A stretch of 64,000 nt of DNA from Apostichopus japonicus (GCF_037975245.1 NC_092581.1:19364303-19428302); one strand, 5' to 3'; shown: positions 8,186 through 23,021, counted from the stretch's first letter. Notes: generated from the sequence alone by a model not told the origin. Program-made: numbers and translations.

Positions 8186-11100
8186 CTGAAGGGGTAAAAA
8201 AAAAATTACAAACAATAAATTAAATACTTGTTTCTGTTAATAGCACTTAAAAATGCAGTATATCAGTTTCAAATTTGCATTGTTTCTTCTGCAGCCAAAT
8301 GAATACTAATTAGCAACTAATAAAATGATCCACATTCGAATCAGAAAATCTGTCTCCAGAAATGTTTGTCCTCAATCGTTATTCAACAGGTCCTAAAGCC
8401 GAAAGACTGCCGAGTTGACATGACTGAAAAGAACAAAATGTACCTTAGCTTGTGATTATTTAAAAGGAGAGTCAAGATATAGGTGTTGTTCATCAAGCAG
8501 CTTACGATGGAATGTATCAATAAAAATAAAAAGAAGAAGAAGAATTTTACAAGAGATATTCTTTATGGAGTACAACAGGCTAAGTTAACTATGTGTCAAC
8601 CACAAGCACCCAAATCACTTTTAACTGTATCTGCTAAATCAAGGCAGCAATGAAGCACATTCTTCTGTATGTTCAGGCCTAATTTGTTGACTACAATTTG
8701 CCTTTCATTTATAGTGAATCAACTGTCGAGCCCCTAAACTTTCAGGAATAATGGATCATGAGGTGCAACCCTCTATACCATCCCAGCATTTTGTGTTTTT
8801 ATGTATTATTGCATGCTTATTAAATGATTGTCTGCAATCCGTTATTTGAGGATAACACATTGTCAGGAATGGTCACATGATGCCATATCGGCCAATAAGA
8901 ACCAAGCAGGAGAGTCACGGACAGAGAGGCATGTTAGAATTAGTACTAACAATTTATGGATTCAACATGTGTTATATAGCCTTTCCGTTTGGAAAGCAAT
9001 TATTTGACGACATGGCCACATGTACATGAACATTGCTTCTAATGCCGATGTCTCTATCCACTGACCATAGCACTGGTCAAGGAGACAGGATCCTTATAAC
9101 TATAATATGTCACAGGATCATGGTACTGTGAGTGAACAGCATATGTCCTGCTATAGATTCTCCACCCATCCAACAGTAAATGGTTAAAAGGCTACTTCAC
9201 AGTTCACACCTAAGAGAGCGTGAACTGTGAAACCTGCTCTAATAACACATATCCTTCCATGTGGAATGTCGCTTTAATGAACACACAGGGCAACCTAAAC
9301 GAGTTCACAAAATCAATATATGAAAAAAAAAAATCCACATAATTTGTCTCACACATCAGTTTGTACTCTGAAAATCCGTTCAGTACACTACAGTATAGAA
9401 ACAAGTTCATATGAACAGCCTTGAGGTTCAGACAAAGAAAAGAAGAGTGGGCTAAACAACAGCCCAATACCTAGTGGTACGCATTCAAATATATACAATA
9501 ACACACACTAACTAACACCCACACACACACACACCGACAAAAGTGCCAGCCAACCATTTTCAGCAATAGTGACAATGGTTATCCCAGTATTAAATGAATT
9601 CTGTTCAGTTTAACAGCACTGACAGAATTTTGATCAAAGCCGTGATTAATTTACTCTATTAATCTGAGGCTGACAAGATCCAACTGCCACCGTTGGCTTA
9701 AAATCAGTATTTTGAAACTTGAAGAGGAACTAGCCACAAATAATAACCGATTTTGACTTAAAATAGATGTGTTAGAAACGAAAAAATTAATGAAAAACAA
9801 ACTACACCATCAATGTGACCAGGAAGCAAAGTTCTGATCAAGATCACTTTTCTTGTAGAATTGAAGATTTTTACCTTTAATTGTCTGTGAAAAACAATTA
9901 AATTTGAATTTACTTTTCCAACTATGACTTACAGTTAAGCAGGACAGAAAGCTGTGTCTTACTTTCAGCTTACATGAGAAAAATAAAAACGTCAGCACAA
10001 GATCTAAGGCATAATCCAAAGATATACAAAGAGCTACCCGATGTAGCATACTTCACTTTCATTGGCCGTTTGGATACATGCTCTTAAGCAGTATTGAACA
10101 CAAACATTTTTAATTTTCCCTTGTTTTTATTGCCCTTGCAATATGTATACATTAAACAAGGATGAAGAATCAAAACATCAGGGAGAAATAATACAAAATA
10201 CAGTGGAAAAACTGACTTTATGATTAAAATAGATACACCCAAGGGAGCCAATATTTGAACACAAACACAGTCCTGTGTAGGCCAGGAAAGAATAGGGAAA
10301 CAATAGAGAACAAAAAGACTGAGAAAGTAATAAGACATTATTATCCTGAAATTAATTGAACATAAGTTTGAGCTCCTGAGATTTTGGAAAGTTAGCTATT
10401 ATTAAATGTTCTTGAGAGCTCCATGTATTCTACAACACCAGTTGTCATGGCAACTGTTTTTGGTTGCTGTGAAATGTTGTTTTCAAATGTCCAAAATATA
10501 TCATTTTCAAACATTGCAAATACAATCACGGTCTCTCTGTTTGGTTGCTCTCAGCTTTTATTCAATTTCTAAGTTTAGTGCCTGCTGATAAATATTCTTG
10601 GAATGATAAACGGTAGCAACATATTATTAAACGTGACACCCATTCCTTGCCACACCCAAACTTAAAGTTTCCCTCACGGATGCAGCACAAAGATGAATAC
10701 AAAATATATCGAGTATTGATAAATTAATTTATCAATATAAAATTGATAAATTAATTGATAAAACGTTCGATTCTGATAATATTGTTGTCGTCCAGACACT
10801 TTTGCTGCATGAGGATGATCCGCTTACAGGCTTTAAAGTCCCAATAGGATATAAAGTCATGGCAAATATTTATAGCTACACTGTTATGAAATACAGTGAG
10901 CCTCCAACAAGAAATGAAAACTTTAACGTGATACTTTTTACAATTAAATCCGAGATGTTTTGGAATATATTTAATGATCTGTAATCTATTAGCTATGTAA
11001 TCTTTAACTTGATACTTTTTACAATTAAATCCGAGATGTTTTGGAATATATTTAATGATCTGTAATCTATTAGCTATGTAATCTTTAACTTGATACTTTT

Positions 11101-12139
11101 TACAATTAAATCCGAGATGTTTTGGAATATATTTAATGATCTGTAATCTATTAGCTATGTAATCCTTAACTTCATACTTTTACATTTAAATCTGAGATGT
11201 TTTGGAATATATTTAATGATCTGTAATCTATTAGCTATGTAATCTTTTACTTGATATTTTTACATTTAAATCCCTGAGATGTTTAGGAATACATTTAATG
11301 ATCTGTAATCTATTAGCTATTGTATGTAATCTTTGGCTGTTTAACCACAGTAATTATTATTTTGTTTTGGAGGGGGGGAGGGGGATATACAGATGAACTT
11401 CACCCAGCACAACTTGAGTTTTCTTATGAGGAAAACTCTTTCTATATTAAAATTTCTATATCAAGATAGGAGCAATTCTGACACAGACATCAAACTGATG
11501 ATTTTCAACTTTTATACCAACCTACCTGTATCGAAGATTTTTTAGATACATGCACTGATGTGGAAAATTTAATTAAATGTTCTTCTTGAAGCTTGAATTT
11601 TTTGATGTTCTGTTTGAAACCTTATTTTCTGTCTCGGTAGTGAATATCTTTCATTAACTTCATCAGAGCCCCATCTCGTTTAAAGAGTGAATTTATTTTG
11701 CAATCATTTTCTTCCTTCAGTATACATATCTTCTCTACCATTCGGCAATACTCATTACGACTGATCGTGGTATTACGACACTCATTTCCAACTCCAGGTT
11801 TTTTAACTTCCTTTGCACCGAGCTCCTTTCATCAAAATACAAACATTGTATTCCAATGTTTTTTTTGTTATAGGACTGGTTGTGTGCTGAGACAATAAAC
11901 ACTTCTGTGCAGGGGTTAATATTAAAAGAGGTCCATTTACTATGAAGACTCTGCATGGACTAAGTCTCATATCTACACCCCAAATGAAGAGAGAACCCTC
12001 ACATGGTGTAAAAGAAAACTCTCAGGTATTAACACTAATCACAATAGGGAACTACCTTTTGTGTACTGAGGGTATACCTTTGCACGTATGCAAACATTAC
12101 ATTACAAACACACACAGAGTTTAGTTTTTATAAACGTAC
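8186..12139 (-). other. Intron 8
   Basis: 4.0 kb AT-rich intron between exons 8 and 9. Apart from the 81-bp array at 10,920-11,335 and a short (CA)n near 9520 I see no coding signal or transposon ends. Confidence 0.6.
10920..11335. repeat. 81-bp minisatellite, about 5 copies
   Basis: Unit CTGTAATCTATTAGCTATGT...GAGATGTTTTGGAATATATT. The first three copies are nearly identical at 81-bp spacing; the last two carry small indels and substitutions, suggesting growth from one side. Confidence 0.9.
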
Positions 12140-12240
12140 CTTTGGGCCAGTACCGGGCGTCGTAGCTGTCTTCTGTTTGGGGGTGGATGCCGCCTTTGGA
12201 GCATGCGTTGGAGTGGACTGGGCAGATCGCATTGACACAG
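12140..12240 (-). CDS. MAP7-like exon 8 (short Ser/Thr/Pro linker)
   Basis: 101 bases, acceptor GCTCTTACAG, donor AAAG|GTACGT, phase 1 in and 0 out. Encodes (S)VSMRSAQSTPTHAPKAAST then PKQKTATTPGTGPK, a basic disordered segment with TP sites. Flanked by introns of 10.2 kb and 4.0 kb; identified from its splice sites and phase fit to exons 7 and 9. Confidence 0.85.
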
Positions 12241-15200
12241 CTGTAAGAGCAAAACGAACACAAAAAGCCAAATAATAATAATAACTTCACAGACAGACTT
12301 TACAAGACCAATATTTTCCAACTCCTTACAGTGAAGGGATAGTCAAGTAAAAATCCTGTGCAAAGGACTGTATCAGAAGCCAGTGTGTTTATGCATGGCT
12401 GATCACTGTCTGTTTCATACACACCACAAAGTGAAAACTATCGTTTGTTTTCTTGCTGGTACAACACCCAAGAATTTAAACCAGTGGACTGAGGAATTTT
12501 AATACTTCTATAGGCCAAAAGAGAACAATAAACAAGAATCTCCAGGGTACTTGACAGCAAAGTGACCCACCATTAGACCATATAATAATACAAGCATTGT
12601 TTAGCAGGGATCTAAGCTGAATGCATTGAATATGTTTACACTATTCATGCTCAATGATAGAGAGTAAAGATTCTCATCAACAGATAACAATCACTGTAAA
12701 CAATGAAAATTAATATATATTAGTAGAAGCAATAAATGAAATAAAATATGACAAGGACTCTGAAGGGAAAACTTCTGAAAGGGCATAGAAACGTTCTGGA
12801 TATAATGGGCCTTGACTTCCAGTTCATAACAATTCCTGAGCTGTAACAACTCGCTTATAATCAGGCCCAATTTAGGGAACAAAACCTTCAGCAACAAAAT
12901 AAATAAATAAGAAATAACCTGTACCATTCAAACCTACTTAGTCTCTAGTTAACTTGTGTAAAACTGAAAGGAACTTACAGGTATGTGTGCTGTTTTAAAA
13001 GGCCAAAAGTTTGTCAAATTTTTAAGTCCACAGATTCCACGATTCCAAACATATGTAGCCCTGAAAGACTAGGCGGTTTCTGTACCCTACGCAGTCATTT
13101 TTCCTAACGACTTCACGATATCTCCCGTGTGGATAATGGATATATGGAACATGTTAATATCAAGCACGCCAGACAGGAAAGCACTAAACACCATGTGTAT
13201 CCTTTCACAGTATGAGTAATCAAAAAACTAATTTCATATTTCTGTTTTCTTTTACGCAGCAGCTACAAACAGCATCGCAGTAAACAGAAAATACCGCTAA
13301 CAAAGGAACAAAACGATTTTTTCGAGTCTGACATCGCAGTAAATATTAACCCATTGAATGAACACAGCTGTGCACATCCAGATGCACTAGACATGATTCA
13401 TTATATTACGGCACGAGATAAAAAGCTAGTGTGAGGTTAGACTATAACACCTTCGTTCAACGGTCCCCTATTGTTGTCTATTGCTACGGCCTTCTGTAAT
13501 GTTAAGAGAAAAGCTGTGAATTTCACGAACATGATCAACTCATTGTTGAATAAATAAATATATATATATACTATACAATCTCTACTATTAAGTTAGGAAG
13601 GTATGTTGACTGCAACAATTGTCATGGCAAGATTTGTGGTAGATTAAAATTGCCCAGAATCATATGACAATATTTAAAAAAAAAAACATTTTTTTTTTTT
13701 TTAAATTGAACAACTTTTGAACTTGGATGATTTTTTAAAAATTAATTTCATTAAATCTATTGTTATCTTTTTTTCATCATCATGACAACATAGGGTTTTG
13801 TGAATTCACATAGCAAAACATGCAGGAATTTCAATGATATTCTATCTAGGGTGAAGCTGGTATCCTAAGCTACAGGAATTATAAAAGATTAACTGTTATG
13901 ACAGAAAGCTATGGACAAATGTAAACTAAAAGAGAATTAAGTTAGTGAACTGATAACAGAAAAGAGGTCACAGCCTACCATACTACCAAAATTAAACATT
14001 GGTATTCAACACTGAAAACTGTTTGAACATGTCAGCCTAGATCTGGCAAAACTGAGTGTTATAAGTATTCAATATATCATATGTTATCACATGTCCAACT
14101 AAACATGACTGAATTTATCTAGGCACATTTGATACAGGTGTTAAAACAATGTAGTACGAACAGTTATTAAACTGACACTTAATGAACCAGGCAGAAAGGA
14201 AAAAACCTGGTGGTTGTTTTTAGAGCAGACCTCTTCTGTCACTAGTTAATTGGTACGTTTAGTTTAGTTAATTAGTACGAAGCAAAGTGCAAACAGAGCC
14301 ACATATTGATTTATGTGAACTCTATACAGTAGGTGACAAAGTGAAATTTATAATCCACTTAAATCCTTTTTGCTACTTGAACGATCTTTCAAGAATCATG
14401 AGGTAGGAATGTTTTAAATGCTAACATTCATGTTCATGGGGATTCCTCTTTAATGTCCAGGTATGACAAATGTTACTTTCAGTAACTGGCCATGTTAACA
14501 TCAACGAGTGTGGGGGGGGGGGGGGTGGAGTGGGGAAGCAACGTATCTAATACCACTGTGATGAAAAATAGCTTTGGAAATATGTAAATAGAACAGAAGC
14601 AGACCCTACTTCCAACATAGCAATAACCAAAGAGCTGACCCCTTTCGAAAATAATTTACGTAATTTACATGTAGCAGCAATTTCCAAAAGGTAAAAGAGA
14701 TTAAAAAGCTGTTGAGTTGTAAACTAAGAAGGTATTGCATGTAGGACAGACCCTTTTACCATTTTTACCCTTTTTACCATTTTACCCTTTTACCATCTTT
14801 TAAGCCTTTAATACTTTTTAGGTTTGTTACCAGAAATTTGCTAAAGACATGATAGTTGCATTATACCAAAAGTAACCATTTCTCCATGAGTGAATGCTGT
14901 GATGGGTGAACTTCCCCACAGACAGTATGTGAAGATTACAAGGCATGTGGTACACAGGTATTGAAACAGAAAAAGGCCACTGGGAATGCCATAAACACTA
15001 ACAGTAGTCCTATCTTCAGAGTCCTACAGACTCAAAATATCTAAAACCAATTGAAACATATTCAGTCTGAAGAGAGAAATGATTTAACCCAGAAATGCTA
15101 GAAAATCTCCCCATATGTTCATTAATGATCGAAATGTCACGTCTTACTTTAGATTTCTACCTCTGCGAGTTATTGTCGGTTGATTGATAATGCTAACATG

Positions 15201-15383
15201 CAGGCAGTTTGATTCTTTTTGTAGCTGTGCCTCAAAGTGGAGCAATTGCAGTGGGGGAAAGTACTAATAGAAAGAAAAAGTTATCAGTTTAATATAAAAT
15301 ATCATCTGCAATTTTGTGGCCAGTAGTATGAAGATAATGTCTGTTGCATACAACAAATGAGAGTATCACATATTGTAAAAAAC

Positions 15384-15907
15384 CAGGGGCATACATACAG
15401 GGAGTGTCTCCCCGTCACATCCCCTCCCTCCTTGCCCAGATATTCAAAAGTTGGTGCCAAATTGGTCTCCAACTTAAAGCCGAATTCAGCATAGTCTTAC
15501 ACCCATAACGTAAGAGTAATAAATCAAACATGACAAGAAAGAAGAAAAGATTGTTCTCTGTTTCTCCCTTAAATATACGGTTCACAGAATTAGATTATAT
15601 TAGGCTAACAAAGTGCTATAGCTTCCGAGGCTCCACACCCCCCCCCCCCAACTCACAACCAAGGGCCAAACGTACATTCCACAGAATTTTAGAGAAAATC
15701 CCCTGTCTGACATGTATTTTGATTTAAATTCTGCAGCTTTTGGGGAACTACGCCCCATCTAATGCACTCCTTGCCAATAATATTGTAGTTGTAATTAAAA
15801 AGCAAATCACTGCATTTGTTGGTTTACTTTTGCCACTGTAATTGTTCTCAGAAAGGCTATCTGGTCTCAAAGTCACTTTACACCCCCCTGAAAATTGTAT
15901 GCCCCTG
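15384..15907. mobile_element. Non-autonomous hAT-like element (524 bp)
   Basis: Inverted ends CAGGGGCATACA at 15384 and its complement TGTATGCCCCTG ending at 15907. The flanking 8-mers TAAAAAAC and TATGAAGC match at 5 of 8 positions, a possible decayed target duplication. No transposase frame inside. CAGGG-type ends and an 8-bp target site fit the hAT superfamily. Confidence 0.5.
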
Positions 15908-16960
15908 TATGAAGCATTCGCTAATGGGGTGAACTGTTAGTATGTTAGAACTGAAATCTTTCCCATGTTACTATGGGGTACAGAAGAGAAAAGCAGTGCA
16001 AAGCACAAACATCATTTTAGCTTCTTGTCCATAACGTTTAATTCCCCCCCCCCCCCCACCCCTTCACCAATAGGAACATTTTCTTTTCAACAGTTTCCCA
16101 TCTCTAAGGAAAACTTTAAAAAGAATAAGAGAGATGAACCTCACTTGGCTATAGTTTGATAAGGGTAACTGATAAACATCACTGCCATTTGTGATCAGAA
16201 AATATAGCACTTTACTGATCGAGTCGAGTATTTGGTGGCCCCAAGAACGATAAAGTATGACATTAATAAAAGTCTCTTCGAAGGTATCAACGGAAATATG
16301 ACAAGAGCATATATGGCCTCATCACGCGACCAGACTTTCAACATCAAAGACGTACTTGTTAAACATTACCCAACACACTACACAAACTATCAACAAATTC
16401 TAAATAAATTTATGACAAAAACAATGAAGAATTGCGTCAACAGAGATCAGTCAATGTCATCTGGTCATGTTAATATTTAAGGGATCTAAATCCAGTCTGT
16501 AAAATACGTAAACAAATTTTTTTTTTTTTAAATGTATAACGTATTTCAACTTTATCACAGTGGCACAGCGTCTATTAATTATGAGACAACTTGGACGACA
16601 AAAGGCTCTAACTAGAACTGCATTTGCCTGCAAATACGCAGTATTGTATTGCGCGTGTAGTGCTTGCAGTATTAGGAAGAACTTTGCAAATACGCAGTAT
16701 TGTAGTGCATGTGGAGTGCTTGCAGTACATTAGAACTTTTCGGTTGTTCATGGTGATATTTTTTAGGCGGGCAACACACCATGCAGGGAGTATAGTCATG
16801 ATGTAGGCACCTACAAAGTGAGGGCGCTTGTGAGCTCCGTGACAGGCTCAGAAAAAGTTGGCTGCTCAGCTAGACTATGAACCTGCAGATGTAAAGATAC
16901 TACATGAAACTTTAAGTTTCAACGTCCAGTCATGTAGGTATAGATCACTTGGCCAGTAAT

Positions 16961-17195
16961 GCCAATATTGTAGCGTGCATGCGCACTACAATAACTACCA
17001 AATGAAGTAATACCAATATTGTAGCCTGCAATACAATAACTACTGCATAGAATAATGCCAATATTGTAGCCTGCACTACAATAACTACTGCATAGAATAA
17101 TGCCAATATTGTAGTGTGCACACACACTACAATAACTACTAACAGAAGTAATGCCAATATTGTAGTGTGCACCCGCACTACAATAACTACTTAAT
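16961..17195. repeat. 45/51-bp array of hairpin-forming units (5 copies)
   Basis: Each unit contains GCCAATATTGTAG(T/C)G(T/C)GC followed after a few bases by GCACTACAATAACTAC, so TATTGTAGTG and CACTACAATA can pair. Spacing alternates 51, 45, 45, 51. Related single hairpin-like stretches occur upstream at 16625-16735 (TACGCAGTATTGTA). Confidence 0.8.
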
Positions 17196-20100
17196 GCAGG
17201 ATGAGCTTAGGCAGTATTTTAGTCTTGATATGTCAAAGTAAAAGAAGACAACTTTGAGTCCTAATAAATGTTTCTACAGCTATTCTGATTTTCAAAATAT
17301 TCACCTTCAAGATAAGCTTAATATCTCCGGAAAGCTCCATCACGGCTAAAATTGATGCTGAAATTGGCTTCTCGGCACAGGAATGGATGTTAATCTATTT
17401 GTTTTACAATTTTTTAATGACCGAACCAAAACACTTTCTTTTTGACTTCATGTGAGCAACCCAACAGCCTTTGATGACATTCAACATAAATTTTTATTTG
17501 ACAAATATTTGTACAACATTGGAAACATGTTAGTTGAGGCCATAATAAGTCTTACAATTTCTTTTCTATTTAGTGCCAGGATCTTAAGGGTCTGCATACC
17601 CAATTACTGCAATATAGCGGGATGATTAGTTGCCTGGTCGGATTGAATTCTATCACCAGGGCCTCATGGACCATGGGCTGCCTAATGGCAACCCCTATGA
17701 TAGACCTACAATAGGGATTCAGGTGACAAGAAGGTACTACCACAAAACTCTAGATTAATGCAATCCGTTGTCTCAAAACTGATGAACTAACCCCAGTGTT
17801 TTACCTCAATCCACAATATGATAACATCAGACATATATCGAATCAAGACAATGTGACTTCTAAAGAAAATGTTACAAATGACATAACATCCGACACACGA
17901 GAAAGAATACATCTTGTGTACCATGTACAGAGACAAGGGACATGTAACCTTAAAGGTAATGACAATGAAAGGATACATTACCTCTACATGATACTCTCAA
18001 GGAATAGGTAACCTACAAACTAATATTCAACAGTTCCCTCAATACCAGTCTGTAAGCTAGTACTGGGTATGAAAACTACCGGGGTGTGAGATTTGGGACA
18101 GAGTGAGGTGAGAAGGGGTAAGTGAAGGACAGAAGGGAAAAAAAAACTTGCATACATTAAATCTACAGCATCAAATTTCAATCGGATTAATTACTTCAAA
18201 GTAGGAAATAAATCTCCAAACCCCCCATAGCAACTGCATAGCAACCAGATTAAAAATGAAATTTAAAGCGATGCATAATTTTCAAAATGGCCGAAAGTGC
18301 TCGGAACTGGTCGTTGCTCTTTTGATTATTATTTTTTTGTTTTTTGAATATTTTGTGCTTACCTTGTCGCCAAGGCCTTTTAGGGTGAGCTTGAGAGGCA
18401 AAGAACAAAAAAGCAGCTTAGCATTTTGATACAAAATTTAAAAAAAAAGTGAGTGTATTTTGTTAATGAGGAATTCAAAGAATAAAGGATGATAGGCAAC
18501 GAAAAAAAATATAAATAAATGAAACAAAGAAAAACAAGTAAATAAAAGTAATATGTGCAAAGCATTTCTAAAAAAATGATGGATTTTTTATATGTTTTTG
18601 TTAAAGTATACTTTCAAGCACGAGATGACAGCATGCTCTGTGACTGATTCCATGGTTCTCTCATAACTGGTACATTGATTCCCTATGATAAATATAACCT
18701 TGGCAGTGCACATAACTACAAGCTCCGTACAACACATGCAGTATATATAATACAGCTCACATCCCAGGAAGCAATAATTGGTTAAGTACGATACATTCTT
18801 AATCCTTTTCGTATCAAGGAAAAGCTTTTAAAGAAAATACCTGATGTGATATGGTGAGATCAAAGTTCAATTGTTTCCGTTTTTGGTTAACATTTTTTAG
18901 TTGTCACATACTGTTTATGTCATTGATTTTGAAGACTAGGGGAAAATCAAGTACACAGGAACGTTGGGGGAAAATTGTTTTCCTCATGTAAAGTAGTATT
19001 GTAAAATTTAACAAGAAAAGCTGCTACAGAAAAGCTTTGATGGCTGTTGTTATTATCATTCTTGGAGAGATTAGTTGGCAATAAACTCTCACTCATAAGA
19101 ATCCTCAAATGTAATGTCTGGTCTAGTCTAAGTGGCTGTTGAGTGCTTGGTTATGACTAGTGTGGCACGAAGCATGAACATTAACTGATATATTAAATGC
19201 AGGCACTGCGTCGTATAATGAGTCAACCATTGCATAAGATGAAATAAATATACAAATTCTCATGCTGTGACAAGCTCTTTAAAAATCTGAACAAACACAC
19301 CCCATCAAAATTGTTTAATACTATAAAATTATGACTCTTTCTTGTGAAACAATTAGTTTAGAACCATTGAAATAGTACAGCATCTCAGACACATAACTTT
19401 GAGGTTCAAGATCCAGAAGTAGACCTTCATCTTATGAGTCAATCTTCTCTTCAGTGGAAGATAAGTTCCATCAGAAATGGTGGGGTGAAACAGCAGTTAA
19501 TAATTTATGATCTAATTGACAAGCACGGTACAGCTAACAACAATTTTTAAAGGGATGGCATTGTCATGCTAATTGATACTTCAGGTTTAACTACTATGCA
19601 TTCGTTACAGTCATTCACTCATTCTATCCGAAACTTGTTGACAGACATTTAACAACATAGTCCACAGTTGATCATCTCTAATGAAACAAATGTTACTAAT
19701 GGGGTTTCAAGGCCCTATTTCATCTACAAATATTCAGCTAGGAAGGAAATTTGGTCCCATATTAACCAAACATTGGACTATTTACTTAAAAGAAGCTGGT
19801 TGCAATGTTTAGCAAAAGGTTATGTTTACTCCCCAGAAACAAATGTATGATTGTTTTGGTTGCTACAGGATACCACTAAGATATAAAGTGAACAATTGTC
19901 TACTTTTGAACTAAACAGTAATGGGTAGCTAGACCTACCACACTTTGGTAGCAGACGTATCTAGCCTAGCCAATCTTGCATATAAGAATCAGGATGACAC
20001 TTGCTCTTGTCAATAAAGTTAAGAGGGTAAATAACCAGCTAAATGCAAAATTTGAACACAAATAATGAACATTTCAAACTGGGAGGTGGAATAACGTTTG

Positions 20101-22423
20101 GCAATGGAACTTAATGGGGTTTAACCTGGTGCGAATATGGAACCATGTTCATTTAACTCAATAACAATGAAGTGGATGTGATCAGAGACAGTTTAAGCAT
20201 GAATGTAGTTTAAATAATACTTTGGTAGACAAGGTTGGTTCCACGATTTTAAAGAGGAGGCTGGTTGAAGCTATATTGTGCATGAAACTAGGTATTGCCG
20301 ATGTACAAAGAACAAACCTCTTTAATATAAAGATATAAATGACTGCTGAATACTGCTTTAAATGTCAGACCCAGGTAAAACCTGTCTGTTTGAAATATGT
20401 CCCTTTTATGTCAGACTCACATTAATTGGCCAACTTTGGCTCTGGAGTAAACAAATGATATCGATTTCCATCAAAACTGTGAAAACAAACCCCAGTTTGC
20501 CAAGGAATCTTTGAGGCAGAATGTCTCAGTAAGGAAAGTCAGAGGAAATTGCAAAATTTAATTGCTCTGGCAAAAGCCCCCTGGGAAAAGTATTTTCACC
20601 TAATAGAGGGGAAACCAACTGCGAAGCTCTCCAAAGATCAAACAAGTCCAAGACACAGGAAGTTTATGGATGTAAGGAGGAAGAGGTGAATTTATATCTT
20701 CGCAGAATCCCCGTCAGAGAAATATCAGAACTGGTCGTATTTCTCATTTGGTATGAAAATAATCTGTAACTTACAAAGGATGAACTTTGACCTAATAAAT
20801 ATGTGATGTGATAAAGTAAACAATCCTTGACGGTCTAAATGCTTACAAATAAGTACACCAATATTCTTTCGACATTGCTGATTGTTTTTTTATTTTAAAT
20901 GGCACATGCCCTCCACTCCCAACCCCCCCCCCCATCCCCCGCCTGTTGGCCTCAACTGACTGTACCCAATACCGGACTCAAATTTAAGGCGAAGGCTATT
21001 TTTAAAATAACCATTGTTTCTTACTTTAATGCTAGATTAAAAATTATTCTCAACAAGTTTTTGTTTTGCTTTTGATTGGGGGAGGGGGGAGGGTGTCATA
21101 AGTGGGTAAATTGGCTATACAAAGTAATGGTATATATGAAAGCTTACTCAGACAAGGTATCACCCTCTACCCTTCCCTCCACGATAACCCTCACTGTTTA
21201 TTTTCTGGCCGGAGATTTTTGAACATTAACCACTGATTGGCCAGCTTCAAGATTTTTTATTGGTGGGGTAAGGGAGGATATTTAGTTACAGAAAATTCTA
21301 TAAAAGTAGTAGGGGCATGAAGTAACTAGTCATTCTACAAACCATGCTCACATCAGATGGATGAAAAAGATCCTCACTTTGTAAAGAATATCCACAGCAT
21401 CCACTACAACATGACCAAAGTCTCAAGAGAAACATCATGCACATGCTCAATAAATGCATCTTTTATATCTTTGAATATATACAGCCTTCCCTCCCCAACC
21501 CATCCATCTCCAACCCGTCATTTCAATCTCTTTACCCAGTGACAATAAAAATCATGATCCTACAATCATGTTTACTTGCAAGGTTCCTCTCCTATCACTC
21601 TACCCCTTTTATTTCTCTCTCCTACCCACCCTCCCTCACCTCCCATATGTCTCCTCTCCATCCTTGTCCTCTCCCACCCCTTCCCCCTTCCACAGGATCT
21701 GGATTTGTTTTGATTGATTAAAAGAGGGTACCAAATCATTCATGGGGATGACAAGGGACAATATCTCCAAAACATTTTGGAAATCCACTCGTGTTGGATT
21801 TTAGTATCATGGCGTATAAATTCAATGAATAACTTGTCTAGCTCAGGGTCTGTGACTTTCTACAACATTGCCATTTCAAACGTTCTCAAAAAGTCTATGG
21901 ATGTCCCATGCAAATTGATGTTCCAATTTAAGTTTGAATTGAATGCTTTTCTAAAGTTTGAAACATTATTAAGCATATCTAGCAATTGTAGCGGGGGGGG
22001 GGGGTAACTTTATCTAGCCACTTTAAATATGAGCTAATAAAAAAACTTAAATGCAGCCTTGCAATTAACCTTGAGCATAAACACAAAGTTGAATTTAGTA
22101 GGCTTAGGTTCCTACTTCCCATATAGCTTATGTGGTAGGCAACAGTAAACAGTTTATTCAATTCAATGTCGTACGGTGTGATAAACTTCAACCATTGACA
22201 CTTCGAAAAATGACCTCAAAGAGGAAATACACACAGTATGCACACACACACATAGAGAGAGAGAGTGATAGACAGTCTGACAGATTATGGCTGTAAACTA
22301 CAACAGCAGTACAAAAAGGGATAAATTGTGATTTTACAGAAAATGAGCTATTTTCTCTATGCTGCACTAAAAGTGTAGGTTCTACTAAGAAATTAGTAGG
22401 AGGGGAAGAAGGATAGGGCTTAC

Positions 22424-22820
22424 ATGCAAGGTTAGGGGTCGATAAGTGATGATGAGGAGCTGAAGTAGAAACTGTTTCTTCTTTGCCTGGGGAGGAGCTG
22501 CGTCGTTTCGGAGCCGAGACGGTAGTCACGTGACACTCGAACCAATCTTCTTCGAAAGGGCCCAGCCGAATCAGTTTCACCCGCCTCTCGAGGTTCGTGG
22601 TAGATGACGAGAGCCTACGACTGGCAGTTAGACTGCCCCCACCTGCAGATGAGGGGCGATTCATTGCACCCCTGTCAGTACTGCGGCCTCGAGGAATCAC
22701 AGAACGTGGTGGTGCTTGACTGGGCGAAGGAGAATCTCTGGCAGCACTCCAAGAGCGACGTTTGTCACGTATATTGCTCTCTTTATCTGTTGCTCTTTTC
22801 AATATTGCTTCGTTTCGAAC
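22424..22820 (-). CDS. MAP7-like exon 7 (end of first coil plus Ser-rich linker)
   Basis: 397 bases, acceptor GATAAACAG, donor GCAT|GTAAGC, phase 0 in and 1 out. Begins VRNEAILKRATDKESNIRDK then RRSWSAARD, the MAP7 pattern in which the coil ends in a Ser/Trp motif. It continues with RRLSSSTTNLERRVKLIRLG and PFEEDWFECHV, comparable to the vertebrate RLSSSSATLL...RRLQLSPWESSVV block, then SAPKRRSSSPGK. Many Ser residues lie next to Arg, suiting basophilic kinases. The codon split at the exon end (T|CT) joins exon 8 as Ser. Confidence 0.93.
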
Positions 22821-23021
22821 CTGTTTATCAGCAAAAACCAAGAAAGAAAAAAAAAGAAAGAAGTTTATAAAGAGATGTAGTCAAAACTGCATTCATTCTT
22901 GCAAATGTGATATCACCGTCATTTATCAGAATTCACATTACTCCGTTTGAGATATCTCAAAATTGACAGAGTTGTCCTTGGGAAACACTTGACTTTCAAT
23001 GTCATTCCATGACTGACTACT

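Larger units (their letters stand above)
12241..22423 (-). other. Intron 7 (10.2 kb)
   Basis: Long AT-rich intron. It holds the 524-bp hAT-like element at 15384-15907, the hairpin array at 16961-17195, several homopolymer C or G tracts (14512, 15636, 16044, 20925, 21991) and a (CA)n(GA)n stretch near 22240-22265. No exon-like open frame with good splice sites found. Confidence 0.55.
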
